From: Haemonchus contortus
Lineage: Eukaryota; Nematoda; Chromadorea; Rhabditida; Trichostrongylidae
DNA length: 64,000 nucleotides
Assembly (NCBI GenBank): GCA_000469685.2
Contig: LS997562.1
Location: 45,388,869 to 45,452,868, forward strand
Direction of reading: 5' to 3'
The stretch's first letter is position 1. Every line of letters starts with the position of its first letter. Of this stretch, positions 1 through 12,647 are shown piece after piece. Under the pieces are notes generated by a model. The model was not told the DNA's origin. It saw only the letters and a program-made list of their open reading frames with translations, and ran no database searches. Made by a program: the position numbers and the translations under genes.

Positions 1-839
1 GGACCCATTAGCGGCACTTCGCTAAGCAGATGAGAATTCTGCTCGTTCCTTGCTACTAGATAGCGACCGCTACACAGCAAAGTTTGCGACTCAATGAAGG
101 ATCCTTTTTGTTCGATATCATTTGCGACGAAACATAATCGAGCCCAGTTATGTGGAATACCCAATTAATGATATTTCTGTAAAGAAAAAGGTCAATTGAC
201 AGCGATATCTGATGATAATGTGTTATCATCGCTCGAAACATTTGTGAGTACCGCCCGAACCTTTGTTGCCTAAAATTGAATTTTCAATGAGTATTCATTT
301 TCAAGAGCGAGAGCAAAAGATCAAGACTTCCAATTAAAAGCGTAAGCACCGACTCGCACTGGATACAATATGCACTGCCCTGTAAGTCCTGTGTCAGACA
401 TCATGTACAGGAAAGTATTATTTGTTTTCAAGATGGAGTAGAAAGTTAGCCGATAGCTACAACTTTATCGGGGAAGCAGGGAAGCCTGGCGTTAGCCGGG
501 CGAACCGACTTGTGTATATAAAACACATCGATGTCATTTTAGAGAGAAATAAAGAAATCAGCGGTTTATAGCGCAAAAGTGCATTCGTCGATCACTTTAG
601 TGTTGTAGTGAATGGTCTTTTAATGAGTACACAGACCTAATCTTTTTCAGATGATTCAAATTTGCGTTGCATGGTACCTGGTGTGTTTTGGGTCATGCAC
701 TCATCTGCATTTACGGGATTCCGAACCGGCCCAAAATGGTGTTGTTGAGCGAATGGCTCAGAGCTGCTTTTCTGCGGTGTTAGTGAAGCTCTCCAGCCTT
801 TGAGATTAGTCTTGCTCCGATGAGTTTGATTGTGGAGTT

Positions 840-1040
840 TTTTGGCGTTCGTTCCGTTTCGGAGATGCTCCCTCGTCGTTGACTTTCATTCGGAATTGTA
901 CCCATGTTTGAATACGCATTCGCTACAGTGCTTGCAAAAGCTGGCCGTTGTAAATTAGTGCTTTTATCCTCCCAAGTCTGGCAGTCATTTAACCAACCGC
1001 GTAACGTTGGAAGCAGGTTGGTCTGAGCAAATATTGGTTC
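840..1040 (-). mobile_element. Decayed 5'-truncated SINE copy
   Basis: On the minus strand CAGACTTGGGAGGATAAAAG, GGCCAGCTTTTGCAAG and TACAATTCCGAATGAAAGTC keep the order and spacing of the SINE body at 47.65 kb. The promoter boxes are not recognisable. Confidence 0.5.
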
Positions 1041-4000
1041 GACGTTCAGTCCTATTACCGTAAGTTACGCGGGCTAAAAAGCAGTGTGGCACTATATGTA
1101 GTTTCGCGGAAAATAAAAAAGCATGAACAAAACTGCTAGCTTATCATGATTACATTCGCTTCTTATCAAGAATTGCCTCAGCACAGCAGTTCACCTCAAC
1201 GCCCGCATTGGCGTATGCGCGCTAAAAATACGAACCCTGTTCACTTAGTTGTACACTTTTTGTGGGTCTTGGAGCAACGAGTGTGGGTACTATCGTCCAC
1301 CAATTAATAGCTGCCTCGTTGTTTCTAACGGTTAGCTTCAGGGACAGCTTCGCAGTAGCAATTAAGCTTCGAAAACCATAGAAACTTGAGACATTTCGCT
1401 TATATTCGAATCAGCAGCAAGCATATTTGCACTAGAGGGATTTCAACTAGTGTACTCAGCTCGGACAGTCACGCGCGCAAGTTCCACGGCATCATCAGCT
1501 CCTTGAAGAGATCGTCGATATTTACACATCAAGCGAAAGAAAAATTAATAACGAATAGTTCTCAGAAAATGCTGTTCGATTGGTGAGTCTTGTTTTTTGT
1601 TAAGATTCTTACCCGGGTATTTTAGAGAAATCGTACGCTATTAATTTTATAGTTAAGTAACCGTTAAATTTTTGGCTAGACAGTCATCAGGCAAAAAACA
1701 TTCATTTATTCGCTCAGCACTTCTGGACAGCTGTGGGGAAGCCTACGTGTCTGAATATGAGGAGGCGGGGAGACTTGATACCGCGCTGAGCGCTGCAATG
1801 AATAGTTTTTTTCCGCCGAATATTGGCTGTTCAGCGGCTGATAGCCTCTTTTTTTATTCCCAATATCGTACTGATAAAGTCCTCACTCTACCCTTGAGAC
1901 CTGACAGGTTTAAACTGCATTAAGTTTCATTTTGGAACTGGCAACACTTCTTTGGTCTGAGTGCAGCCCAGGAAAAGAAGAAAGTGCTGAGTAGAGTTCG
2001 TTTCTGGATAGTAAGCTACCAAGAACTCTACACCTCAAGCTGAGAGGGCGAGGCAAAGTCGGAGGCGCAAGGAGGGGAGTCGGCCGTCAACGCGAGCTGA
2101 AGGAGCCCAGTCCGGTTGTAAAGCTATGGACGGTGCGGCCGACCTGCTAGCACTTCTACCCGGTCAGTTTACAATTCGATCGATACTCATTGTTAGAACA
2201 TACTTTCTGGAATTGATCTGTGACTGTGATCTGTAACTCTGTGACATTATTAAAATTTCTATGGGCAGTTCACTGCACAAGTCGCTGTTTTCTACTAGCA
2301 CAAAAGCTTTTCTTCAATTCTTAGATTGTTTTGAAGTAATACATTCCAAATACTGCATTGAGAAGAAACGTCGACAAGGCTTCATCCTCCGTTTCTTTTT
2401 TTTGCTTTTCTCTCTCTCTCTTTTTCTCATACTCCCCCGCTCCCATTGTGTTTCACACTCCTCGTATAACTTCGAACTACCTTCTGTGGTATGGGATGCC
2501 ATACCTTTTTATAAAATTTTCTTCCTGGCTCCTAGGACTTCAAATATTTGACTTATCTGTGATTCTCGATGTCGCCTCCCTGATGGCTCCCCTCAGTTAA
2601 TATTCGTCTTTTTGTCATTTTCCATAGACTTGACGCTACTTCTTTTTAACGATTATGTTCTTAGCGATTTCTGATGGAAGCAACTGACTCAAATGTGGCG
2701 CTTTAGAACAGTATAGTAGCAGTAAAATTCTCCTCAATACGCCAACATCCCGCGGAAGCTTACGTGTACGCTGTAGCGTTTAGAATGGGAATGGTGGCGT
2801 TTATGACAAAACGCAACGCCAGTACGAACTGAAAAAGGACATTCCTTCAACTGCTGTAGTTAAAATTTGCTTCAGAAAAAAAAGCTAGAAGAACGGCGAG
2901 TCCTCTGTGTTTGAATGAATTTTTGCATGATGACATCACATCACAGCATGTGATACTAGTGGAATCTTCTTTACTTTCATCGTTCTGCTGCAGTTTCGGT
3001 CTTATGCCATACCTAAAGGTATTCACCTCAACGTGTACACTTTTACCATGAGGGGCGACATACTGACAAGATTTAGTAACCTATGCTATGCCGTTTTCTG
3101 AGGCGTCGCTTGCTAATAATGTTATGTATGTGTATCAGGGTGTATACCCTCTGGACTGCTCTGGCTAGCGACAAGGGCGAAAGGAGGTGATAGCACCCAC
3201 TCAGTGAGATCAATGATCGATTTGACGACAGTTGATACAGGTGGTATGAATGCATTATGCAGCTTTCTTCATCTTCGCAAACCTACCAGGATATAAGAGC
3301 GTCTTTCATTTTGTGATTATGCAGGTCATAGTCGGTTTATGCCTAGATTTTTAGCTCCAACGTTGCCTGCCCATCTGTCTCCAAAGCTTACGTGCGACAT
3401 TCTGTTCGACAATTTCTTCTTACACTGTCGTCCACTCAGATTTCACTTTTGCTCTTCATCTTAACATTACTGCGCTTTGCACCAATTTCGAAAAAGAAGG
3501 CTTAAGAAGAACTTCTTTTGTCATTTCAAATCAGCTCTTCTGTTTTCTCCTTCTTGTTGACTCCTGCTTATTCGTAAACTCTGAAGCCTCTTCAAAAAAT
3601 TGATGGAACCTTCAATTTTGTTGCCAATTGTTTTCTGAACGGAGTTTCTGTTCTTCATAGTTCCTCAGATGTTTTATGGATGTCCTATTTAGACTCCAGG
3701 CTGAACCGTATTCTAGGGGTTCAGAATTACGCAAGGTTCTCAGTCAGCCCACAGCTCATTGGCGCAGTTCAGACGTTTGCCAGTCCCTCCCTATTACTTC
3801 ACAAAATTCACACAAAATTCACCTTCGTTGAAGACTTTTCCTTCAAAGCTGCTCTCTTGATAGGGTGCTGTTTTTTTATCCGGTACTTATTTTTTGATGG
3901 CGAGCGTTCATGCATGTATCTTAAACCGAGGCGTGTTAAATTTTTCTCATTAGATAATTCGCGGTCACATCATTACTATAGCCAAACTTGGAGTGCGGTG

Positions 4001-5704
4001 GACCAGTGGTAGGGTGGATGGCACCGCCTAAGCTCGTGTAGTTCATAGATTTATTTTTTCATTCCGAGCAAGCCCAATATAACCGGAGCTGTTTTACTTA
4101 TCCTTGACTATCACTTCCTACGAACCAAAAAGCAACTTTTTTGAGTCTCAAAACCTTTGTATGAATGATAATGCAAGATAAAATTACTGGTTAAATTCCT
4201 CTTGCAACTCATTGCATAGGTGAAACATCAACACGCAGACGCACAACATTACGCATACAGGCTCCTTCAGACTTTTAAAAGTTTTCTGAACATGTGAAAC
4301 AATAACAATGACGAAGATGGGTGCAGGGCACCCATCTTTTTTCAAGGAAAATAACATCGAATGATTTTCAAAAAAGAAGTTTCAGAGGTTCAAGGAGCAT
4401 TATGTGGAGAGTTCGATGGCATTGAATGCTCGATTGGCCCAGGTCCTGATCTTTCGCAATCGCCATTTCGGCTCGATATACCGCATTTAGGACGGCAGGT
4501 ACCCAGAAAAGAGTCACTGATTAGGAATTGCGTAAGGCCTAATCATTGTTTCGATCGCCTGCTATAGTTTGTCTTTCATACCGCTTTCAAAACATCATTT
4601 TCTTTTACCTCTTTATATCATAGCATATCCTGCTACGGATCTGATTCTTTTCTTCAACCATTTTTTACTGCCCTGCTCCTCGATTTTCCTTCTCGCTTCT
4701 TTCATCTCGCAGTTGTTCCGTTTTTTATTTCGCCTATTTCACATCTTCAACCTTAACGCAGTAGTCCCTTTACTGTTTTCAGCCATCCTTTCGTCGTTTT
4801 CTGAGCCTCTTTTCAGTATTTCCTCATTTCATAAGCTTTAAGAATTTCCCTATTAATTTCACTGAGATTGAGTCGTCACTATCAATGCTGAGCTTAAGAT
4901 TACATTCGTACCCGATGTTGCTCTTCTCGATGGGTTCAATCCAGATGGTTTGCATCGGATCAGTCTATCGAAGGTACGGAATCCAGTTTCATACGTTTTA
5001 ATCCCTATTTTCTACTTGGAAAAAGCCAATCGAAACTTATATTCGGTAACTTTCAAAGAAGCGCTCTCACTGCATAAATCCTGCGTTTATATGGAAGAGA
5101 TATTGAATACTTAGATATTGAATTCTAACCGCTTGAGCCTACAATTTTTAGAGTATTTTTCTAATGCTTAAGCGATGTCCTCAGACAACGGCTTCAGCCC
5201 GATCCCAAATTAGAATGACATATAGGAAGGGTTGCAACTGTTTATTTTTAGAAAAGTGCTTTATTCACGGATGGCCAATCCAGCTGTTGTTTGGAGCTGG
5301 TTCTTGGCAGAGGTCGCAACTGGCGAGATCCGTTGTCGAAGCTCTTTGATCGATTGTATCCAAACAAATGGGCGTTCTTCATAGCTGAACTTGAACAGGT
5401 CGTCTTGATTTCCACTACCATTCGCTTATTCAATGGGTTCTTATTCATTTGCACGAAATGTCTTCTGTTCCGAGAAAGATGCAAAACTAGAGTGACAATG
5501 GACTTAGTTTCAAAGAAACATTGATGAGTGCAGCGACTCAAATCTTGACCATCTCACTTGCAAACAATTTCCGCCTTTTTGTTGGTTTAATTACAAAGAT
5601 TTCTGTTTTGAACTTCCTAATGTCTTGCTAGTCAAGGAACTCTGGCGTTTATCACAGAAAAATGATAAATAAAAAAAGTCATAGGCATTAATCACTGTTT
5701 GCGA
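1041..5704. other. Intergenic, no supported gene
   Basis: Only short chance frames. Two open stretches at 1386-1586 and 1672-1923 look mildly protein-like but cannot be spliced in one frame. A pyrimidine-rich tract lies at 2390-2440. The stretch 1-839 is likewise empty. Confidence 0.5.
4315..4337. other. Perfect 10-bp hairpin
   Basis: AGATGGGTGC, loop AGG, GCACCCATCT. It stands alone in AT-rich DNA. No gene context. Confidence 0.5.
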
Positions 5705-5945
5705 GTTCGTCCCCCTTTCGAGTTCTGTCCGGAGTTCCAGTGGCGAATTGAATGTGTTTATGTCTTACTAAATGAATTGCGGTAGTCAGTCAGTCAGTCA
5801 GTGTTTTTATCCTTCCAGATGACTCCAGTATCAATTAACTGACCCCTCAAGGATGGAAAGCTTGGTTAGTCTAAGCGAGCATCGATCAGGGTTTAAACAC
5901 GCAACCATGTACAGATATGTGATACTGCGCCGTTTTCTTACCAAT
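5705..5945 (-). mobile_element. Degenerate SINE copy
   Basis: The minus strand aligns along the 47.65-kb SINE: CGATGCTCGCTTAGACTAACC, GGAAGGATAAAAACACTGAC, TTCGCCACTGGAACTCCGGA and TGATTAATGCC. A short (GTCA)n expansion lies inside at 5784-5802. The 5' tRNA part is heavily mutated. Confidence 0.65.
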
Positions 5946-5959
5946 CGCTGCTTATGTTG

Positions 5960-7040
5960 TACCAAAAATATTTTTCCACATGGATTTCTCTGAAATGGGG
6001 TGCCTTATATTAGTATAAAAATCGAAGTTGTTTTCAATTCGTTGCAATTACTGCAAATGTTTAAACTCGCTAAATATATCAAAAGCGTTCGGCTAAGCAG
6101 ACATCAATTCGGAGGGCGACATGTCGCCCCTTTGGTGGGGAGGAACTTAAACGCAAAGCTGTTGGCAAGGCCTTGTCTTGAGCCGAAATTCGACTTTTAT
6201 TTTGTGATCCGAAAAATTAGAATGTAACGTAATCAAGCTCAGGCCGATAAGGACGGTCGCTGAGAAATGATATTCAGCATCTCTATTGCTTGACGTTGTG
6301 AATGTACTTCGCTGCAGTATATGATGTCTGATCTCGTAAGCATGCCCTGGCAATTTTCTGCAAAATCAGTTTTTTTTTGTCTGACTTCACATGCTGTCCT
6401 GTCTATACTGGTATTCGATATTGCCTGAAGTAGCACTTGCAGAAGTCGCATCAAGTTTGGGATGGGTTGTTATAGCACAAGATCAACAGGGTACATGTGT
6501 GCTCGACAGAGCTCCTCTCACGAGACATGCGGAGGAGTCGGCGGAGTCTCGAACAAAACGTCTTATTTAGGTTCCATATGAGCCCAGACGCCGGGAAAAA
6601 ATGAGCAAAGATGAGGGATGATCAACAAGTGAATGAAGGAGACTCACCGGCGGTTGGCGGAGCGTTCTATAAGGCGGTACTTTCCACGCAAGTCCATAAC
6701 TCGATTCAAGGAAGGCAGGGAGACCAGAAAGAAGAACAATGGGAGTTAACAAGTCCTCATGCGCGTTTGTCACGCATAAAGTTGGCGAAGCTCACTCACG
6801 ATGGGTGGGACCTTCTTTTAAATGGAAACTGGTTTTTGAAAACTATATTCTTTTGTCTAACTTTAGTCGAAACTTTTTTAGAAAACGGAGAAGAAGTGCT
6901 AATAAGAATAAGGGTAGCAAATCTCCGAGGCATGTGGAGTTTTCACTTAAGTAGAGGGAGCTACGATCAAAAATTCGTAACTCCGTTCTAGAATGAAAAA
7001 TGCGGTTAGAGTGAGTAGGAGGAGTGCACCCTAATATCTG
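5960..7040. other. Intergenic, no supported gene
   Basis: The longest frame (6611-6991) shows no domain and overlaps frames on the other strand. The 6420-6460 text (GAAGTAGCACTTGCAGAAGT) loosely resembles 9285-9310, suggesting old repeat. Confidence 0.4.
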
Positions 7041-7079
7041 AAATGAGCAAAGTCTGCACGAAGGTGGGTGGGGCTAACC

Positions 7080-7345
7080 AGGTAGGGATCCCAAGTCGAA
7101 GTGGCCATTTGAGATACGACTTATACCGCTATACCTATTCTTGGCTTCTGATTTCGAATCTGCTTTCCAAATTTGCCAAACGAACGAAGTTACGAAGGTG
7201 GTTCCAGGTGAGTGCTCAACGCTAACAACCACTTAAACATGGGAGCACCAGCTCTAACAGCGGTAATTTAGAGCAGTGGTCAGACGCTTCATATGCATGA
7301 AACCACGTCTCGGTTTGTGAGCGATGTAGTTTTTGCTTTTTGCGG
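7080..7345 (+). repeat. Third unit of the 41.3-kb repeat family
   Basis: GGGATCCCAAGTCGAAGTGG, ATCTGCTTTCCAAATTTGCC, GAGCAGTGGTCAGACGCTTC and ACGTCTCGGTTTGTG follow the same order as 41.3-41.55 kb. It directly precedes the hairpin element at 7.43 kb. Confidence 0.45.
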
Positions 7346-7424
7346 GTTGTTTTCCTCGAGAACAGGAAATCCTTCAGCGGCCTTTTTGATGCCTGAGTTG
7401 ATTTGGTTCTTATCTGAACCATCC

Positions 7425-7591
7425 TAAAGATCAAAGACCAAACAACGAAGGGCTTGAACAAATGATCTTGTCTCTCGTTGTTTACAGCCCTTCGAAGGGG
7501 CTGGCCGACTGTCTGCCTCCCTCCTCTCCCCTAGCACTGCCTCCGCCGGCACGCCGGCCGGCCGGTCGGCCGGTGGACTATAAAAGCAGCC
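7425..7591. mobile_element. GC-rich hairpin element, same family (copy 1, left end lost)
   Basis: ACCAAACAACGAAGGGCTTG, CCCTTCGAAGGGGCTG, CTGTCTGCCTCCCTCCTC, CTAGCACTGCCTCCGCCGGC and the right end GGACTATAAAAGCAGCC match the family. The left terminal repeat is absent. Confidence 0.6.
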
Positions 7592-8429
7592 ATTCCTGCT
7601 AGAAGCTGGTTTCTCACAGTTATGTCATGCCTTTTCGCCAATGACCTCTTATTTTTAGGTCAGAAGCTGTATCATTCAGTTTCACAAGCTGGGTTGCATC
7701 GTTGGAAAACATCTAAACATCCGCCAAGCGCGTATTGAGTGCTAAGAAAACATAGCCTTCTTCGATAAAAAGTAATGGTATAATCGATGAGTCAGAACGT
7801 TAGAATGTTTTACTTGAGATTCTAGGAATCTTGTGTACAGAAGAATTTATAACGTCTCCATCATGAGGCATTTAAAAAAAATAATTGTTCGAGCAGTGAC
7901 GATCTGTTTGTCGATAAGTTTGTTGAAGTTATACGAAAGTTTACTAACCCTTCGCTGGGATATGTGCTGGAGAATGGTAGGTCCCTGGATTTATACCCTT
8001 TCGGGTCCAGACTATCTGTATTCGAGCAGGACTCAGTATCAGTGCTCAGAATGAAGTTGTGGGAGTGATATAAACGTGATATAGATAACACAGTATTTGT
8101 TTTCTGAGCATTGTCGGCGCTCAGAACTGACGATTTTTGGTTCCGATTTCAGCTCTGCGAAGTATTGCACTAGCAGGGTGCTAAAAATCTTTCTTTCATG
8201 TCTAGTATCCTCGAGGTGTTCGAGTCGAAAGTGATTTTCGAGATTTTAACCTATATTTCATACCAGGCGTGCATTGTATATCCACGATCGCTCTTCTACG
8301 ATGAGGTCATTCATTGGAATATTTGATGTATCAGAATCATATAGTTCTCTCTAGATACGAACGCTGGGACCGCTTACAGGCATCCGCTCGATATATTTGA
8401 TCTGAGCAGAATTATAAGTAGTTAGTTGT

Positions 8430-8960
8430 ACCCCGACCCCTCAGGGCAGACTCCTCCTACTGTAAGAGTTTGACCACTCCTCTTTTAGCTGCCACTAACT
8501 CGTTCTTGAACAAAGCTGTGAATTTTTCATCTTAGCCCCGCCCTTCCAGGGATTTCACAACATTCCTTCCTTCGCCTCCAACCACTTTTTCTCGCGTTCT
8601 AGAACGTTTTTGAATGGAATTATGAATTGTTTACCAAACCTTAGCGCGAAGCTGCCCACTCCATAGATTTGGCCACACTCCTTTCATTACCTCCAAACAC
8701 TCTTTAGCGCGTTTTGGAAAGTTATGAATTTTTTTCTTAGCCCTTCCCACCTCAATGCAAGCCCCACTCACCCCAAGGATTTGACCGCATTTCTTCTATA
8801 GCCTCTAACTTCTTACTTTCCACATTTAGAAAGTTTTGTCATGTTATTGAACGTTTTGAACAGTTTTTGGACAGAGTTATGAACTTTTTAAAAAGTACCT
8901 AACATTCGAATGCACACCTCGCTCATTATGGGCGGAACTTCGACATATTTACGCATGCCC
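8430..8960. repeat. Diverged tandem repeat, ~110-150 bp period
   Basis: Four degenerate units. Each has a CCCAxxx-GGATTTG(A/G)CC(A/G)CA block, a CCTCCAACC or CCTCTAAC block, and a GTTATGAATT(T/G)TTT block before the next CTTAGC(C/G)C block. The units are too diverged for recent expansion. Similar modules recur at 9.37-9.52, 26.76-26.98 and 28.13-28.56 kb. Confidence 0.55.
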
Positions 8961-9031
8961 AGCACGCACAAGACCTTGCTCAATTTGTTTTTTTTTGTTT
9001 CCTACGCGCTTCCGTTGAATCGAGTTATGGT

Positions 9032-9059
9032 CTAAGGTGGGCGATAAAGCCCACCTTAG
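9032..9059. other. Perfect 11-bp hairpin
   Basis: CTAAGGTGGGC, loop GATAAA, GCCCACCTTAG. Probably a repeat edge; nearby sequence repeats the CCCACC words. Confidence 0.5.
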
Positions 9060-9364
9060 CCCACCGCCCACCGTTAGTGATTCCCCTTCGGTTCACCTGC
9101 TGACCCATCCCTCACCTAAGCCCATTTTTCCCGACGTCTAGGCTGTTATGAAGCCTAATTCCAACATTTTGCTTAAAACATCGCCCACCATCGAGTATGC
9201 CGGCCCTCTGTGAGCGGAGCCCCGTTGAGCTCATATAAGCTCCGTTGGTCTTGTTCTATGTACAATCCGTTCCAAATTTGACCCGACTTCTGCAGGTGCT
9301 TCTTCGGGTCATATTGAATTTTAGTACAAACAAACAGACAAATGGACAGACGCAAACGCTTTAT

Positions 9365-9525
9365 ACAAAAGTAAGGATGGGCGAACCCTCTAGGTTCAAA
9401 TCAACAATTTTCGTTCACGCTCCACCCCTGTGGAAATAGTCCAGGCCTGCCTCCCACCGTAAGTTTTCATCCTGCCACCTATACTCCTGCCAAGTTAGAA
9501 CCTTCTGCATCTATGGGAACAGAAG
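9365..9525 (-). repeat. Module of the ~110-bp repeat family
   Basis: Reverse-complement modules (GGCAGGATGAAAACTTACGG, GGTGGGAGGCAGGCCTGG, then CCTAGAGGGTTCGCCC) resemble the units at 28.13-28.56 kb. The preceding stretch (9290-9365) holds AAACAAACAGACAAATGGAC and ACGCAAACGCTTTATA, words common in nematode dispersed repeats. Confidence 0.4.
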
Positions 9526-9535
9526 TTATGAATTC

Positions 9536-9655
9536 CCAGTCACACACACACACACATTCACACATACTTACATACACATACACATATAATACACATACAC
9601 ATGCACATGATACACACATACCCACACATACATACACATACACACTCAGTGCATT
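9536..9655. repeat. CA-rich microsatellite
   Basis: CACACACACACACACA followed by interrupted ACATACACAT units. Confidence 0.95.
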
Positions 9656-9880
9656 ATAATTAGTAGGATAACAACATTATGTCGATAAACTATTCGAAAA
9701 TCGTTCTTCACTTTTTCTTATGCTACTTTTACGAGGGTGAACATTTGCGGGTGAAATTTATGCATTTTGTAGCATAGCTCTTCGTGAAACTTCTCATAGG
9801 CCGTTTTTCCTGAATTTCGCTGTATTTATTCGGAAATCATTTAAAATTATCGAACAAATGTATGAATTCTGGTCTTTAAG

Positions 9881-10465
9881 GGTCAAGCGATCTACCACCT
9901 TTTGTGCTCTAACTCGCCACCAATCTCGACTCGTCGTGAGGACACACCGGACTCCACTGAGCCGTCGTCTCAGATTAGCTCACCGCCGGAATCGGTTTGG
10001 GTTTATATAAGTGTTACATATTCTAAGAAAATGATTGAAGGCGAAGGGTCGGATTTGATCACATTCTTGCGTTACATCTTTTACATCTTCTCTTCCCCCA
10101 TCACAATCATAGACATAGATGTTTCACCGAGTACTTTGATTCTGTATTGTTTCAAAGACATAATTCAAATCAAAAGTCGGAGCCCTTGTGATTTTCATGG
10201 GGAGCACGACATCTTTTGTCCTGCCATGTGTCACTACATACTTGACCTTCGATGTAAAATGTGTGTGAAGTAGTGTATATTCAAAACAGTTGTGTTGCAG
10301 GTAGATGAGTCTAGTAGCTTTTCATTGTGGATCGTTCCGGTTACTCGCATATTCACTCTGCCGCCACTCCCTCCACCGAAAAAAGTGAAAACTGTGAAAA
10401 AAATCGTCAAAAAGCGTACGCCAAATGAAGATCCGTTTGATGAAAGCGGCGAAAAAAAGAAAATC
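9881..10465 (+). CDS. Two candidate exons of an unidentified plus-strand gene
   Basis: Exon 9881-9994 follows TTTAAG and ends at GAATCG before GTTTGG. Exon 10301-10465 follows TGTTGCAG and ends before GTAAGC. Both are in phase 0, so they join in one frame of 93 codons. The first is Ser/Pro-rich (SSQISSPPES); the second has a proline run followed by a lysine-rich stretch (LPPLPPPKKVKTVKKIVKK) and an acidic patch (NEDPFDESGE). No start or stop is reached. The composition suggests a disordered segment of a larger protein, possibly the 5' part of the gene ending at 25490, but I could not bridge the 9.4-kb gap in phase. The acceptor of the first exon is weak. Confidence 0.35.
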
Positions 10466-10874
10466 GTAAGCAATTTTCCTTCATACGTGAGCATATTGAG
10501 CATATATGAGGCCTTACACCTTGATTTCCCGAAGAAAACACCAATTCTTGAATTTGTTCTCATGAAAGTGAGTCTGGCCGCATAATGAAAATTTTCGCAG
10601 AGCATTTCTCACCATTACTCTCCTGAAATCTGAATGTTTATAGCAAGTCCCGAAACCCCAGTAGATACACATTACCAAATGTGGTTCAGAATGACTGCAT
10701 TCAACACAGTTTTTGAAATGCAATCAAATATGTGTCGCATAATTCAGAAAACAAAAACCTCAAAAGGAATGTTTGAAGCCCATTTCACGATTTTCTGAAG
10801 ATGTGTTGCAAAGAGGGAATTCCATTCAGCGCCTACGTTGAAACTAGGTCACTAACCCACTTCACACACGGCAC

Positions 10875-11220
10875 AACTCTTTGCGATCTCGGGGGACAGA
10901 ACCTTCGTGCATCCGGAGATGCGCGCGGCGAGATTCGTGGCGATTTGAACGACTAGCGGCGTACGACACGCAGAGCGGTTCTTTGAGGGAATCGCAAAGT
11001 ATATGCTATTCGAACTTGATTTAAACTCTAGCGTGATTCTGGACCAAAACGCGAGCACGCATAGGCGGCACCATGTGCAGCACCATGCACAATGGGTTAA
11101 TCTCCTTTGTTTCAAACCTGTGACACAATGGTGGGCGGCACAGTCGTCAGAAGTACCATGAATTTCGCTGCGCAATTTGACGCGCACATCTCCGAACGCA
11201 CGAATTCACCCATACCCACG
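10875..11220. repeat. Diverged fold-back repeat, same family
   Basis: GCATCCGGAGATGCGCGCGG and GGCGATTTGAACGACT on the left resemble, inverted, AGTCGTCAGAAGTACC and GCGCACATCTCCGAACGCAC on the right, followed by CACCCATACCCACGAC as in the 31.2-kb copy. Confidence 0.4.
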
Positions 11221-11744
11221 ACATCGAGGTGGCATTACTGTATCACTAAGTGTCAGTGGAGCGAATGATTTGCGCTAGTTCGTGTTATCTTCTCTTCAGT
11301 TCGTTCAAGCTCAAGTCGTATGCCCCACTGAAAACTGCGACATTCGTCAAGAACCGCTGGCTGACGTGCCACGTGCGACGGCTGCGGCGCGGCCTACTTT
11401 CGACTGACGCGCGCAACGAAGCACACCCTCATAAAATTTATTGCGAAAAATACAGTTTCATCCGCTGAGGCTGGAAGATGCATCAAAAAATATCTCCTTT
11501 TTCATGCTTTTGCTCATGCTCGCAGATTTGTGCTATTTTCGCGATATCTTCTACGAATCGGAGCTGGTGTCGCTTTGCCCACTGTAAAACCGTCCTTGCT
11601 GGGAGACGGGCAGTAGAAACGGTTTTGTTTAATCGATCCGCCGCACGCGGCTGTCGCGGACCATTTGCTTAATTATAACAGTTAGCCCTCTTCATACAGC
11701 TCAATCGCTATGCGATTATTATTTTTGGCATGATTCCACTGTTA

Positions 11745-11880
11745 TTTCTTTTGTTCCTGTATTTTTTACTTGTTGCTGCACTCCGCTACATTTCTTCGCG
11801 CGCGAAGTCGCTCTCGCCGCGACACGGCGATTTTGTTCCTACTGCACCACACCCATCTTGCTACTGCTAGCATGGCTGCC
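11745..11880 (-). mobile_element. 3' fragment of the SINE family
   Basis: The minus strand (GGGTGTGGTGCAG, then TTCGCGCGCGAAGAAATGTA and GCAGCAACAAGTA) resembles the distal part of the 53.3-kb SINE copy. The tRNA-like head is missing. Confidence 0.5.
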
Positions 11881-12150
11881 CTTCTGGTGCCTGCTCCACT
11901 CCGAACCTACTCAGGGTTCACTTGTTATCAAGGATGGCTGCTGTGAACAATTCTTACATTACAAATAGTAAGGAAAAACTGCCTTTGGCTTCTACTTTTT
12001 TCTCCTTACATAGCTGTATAGCTTTCTAGTTCTTCATGAAGTGGATTTTCTTTCGCATTCGGTATGAGCATTTCGACAGGCTGCCCGAATAGCCGATCCT
12101 AAACTCAGCAAATTCTTAGGGTGGCGGACATGGTCTTGAAAACAACAAAG

Positions 12151-12647
12151 GGTGAAAATGTAGTTGGGGGGGCCACGCGGCGGCGCGGCACTTTACTCGT
12201 CTGGCGCTCTCCCCAGCGAGATAGTAGAGAAGGAAGAGTAGTCGAGCACATAATGGTGTTTAGGGGCGTCATAGCTTTTTTCTGTTATAACTGTGTATTT
12301 TTTACCTAATTTTAGGAAGGGAAGGGGCTCCGGGGTGGGTGAGCCAATTGGACGTTCAACTTTTATCTCATCCCAGCTTTTTGCACGAGATAACCATCTC
12401 ACCCACCCCGGAGCCCCTCCCCTCCTTAAAAAATAGGTTTTATCGGCTCAGAAGAAGAGTATCCATCATATGCAAACATATCAACATGTGTCAAGAGTTA
12501 GTTTGTTCCAAATTTCGAAACTCATCAGTACAACCTTACCATTCCTTCCCAGACTCATGGTCAGGCCCACTACTATCTCGCTGGGGAGAGCGCCAGACGA
12601 GGAAAGTGTCGCGCCGCCGCGTGGCCCCTCCTAACTACATTTTCACC
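12151..12647. mobile_element. 497-bp inverted-repeat DNA element with 8-bp target duplication
   Basis: Outer arms of about 80 bp (GGTGAAAATGTAGTTGGGG at 12151; its complement ends at 12647) include the sequence CTCTCCCCAGCGAGATAGTA and its inverse. The flanks are CAACAAAG on both sides (12143-12150 and 12648-12655). A second inverted pair lies inside (12313-12343 and 12398-12429, GGGGCTCCGGGGTGGGTGAG). There is no transposase, so this is a non-autonomous element; 8-bp duplications are typical of hAT or Mutator-like transposition. Confidence 0.8.

Noticed and set aside
1386..1923. Two protein-like plus-strand stretches that might be exons
   Set aside because: The donor at 1584 and the acceptor before 1676 would join to a stop codon in the frame that reads best; no other consistent joining found.
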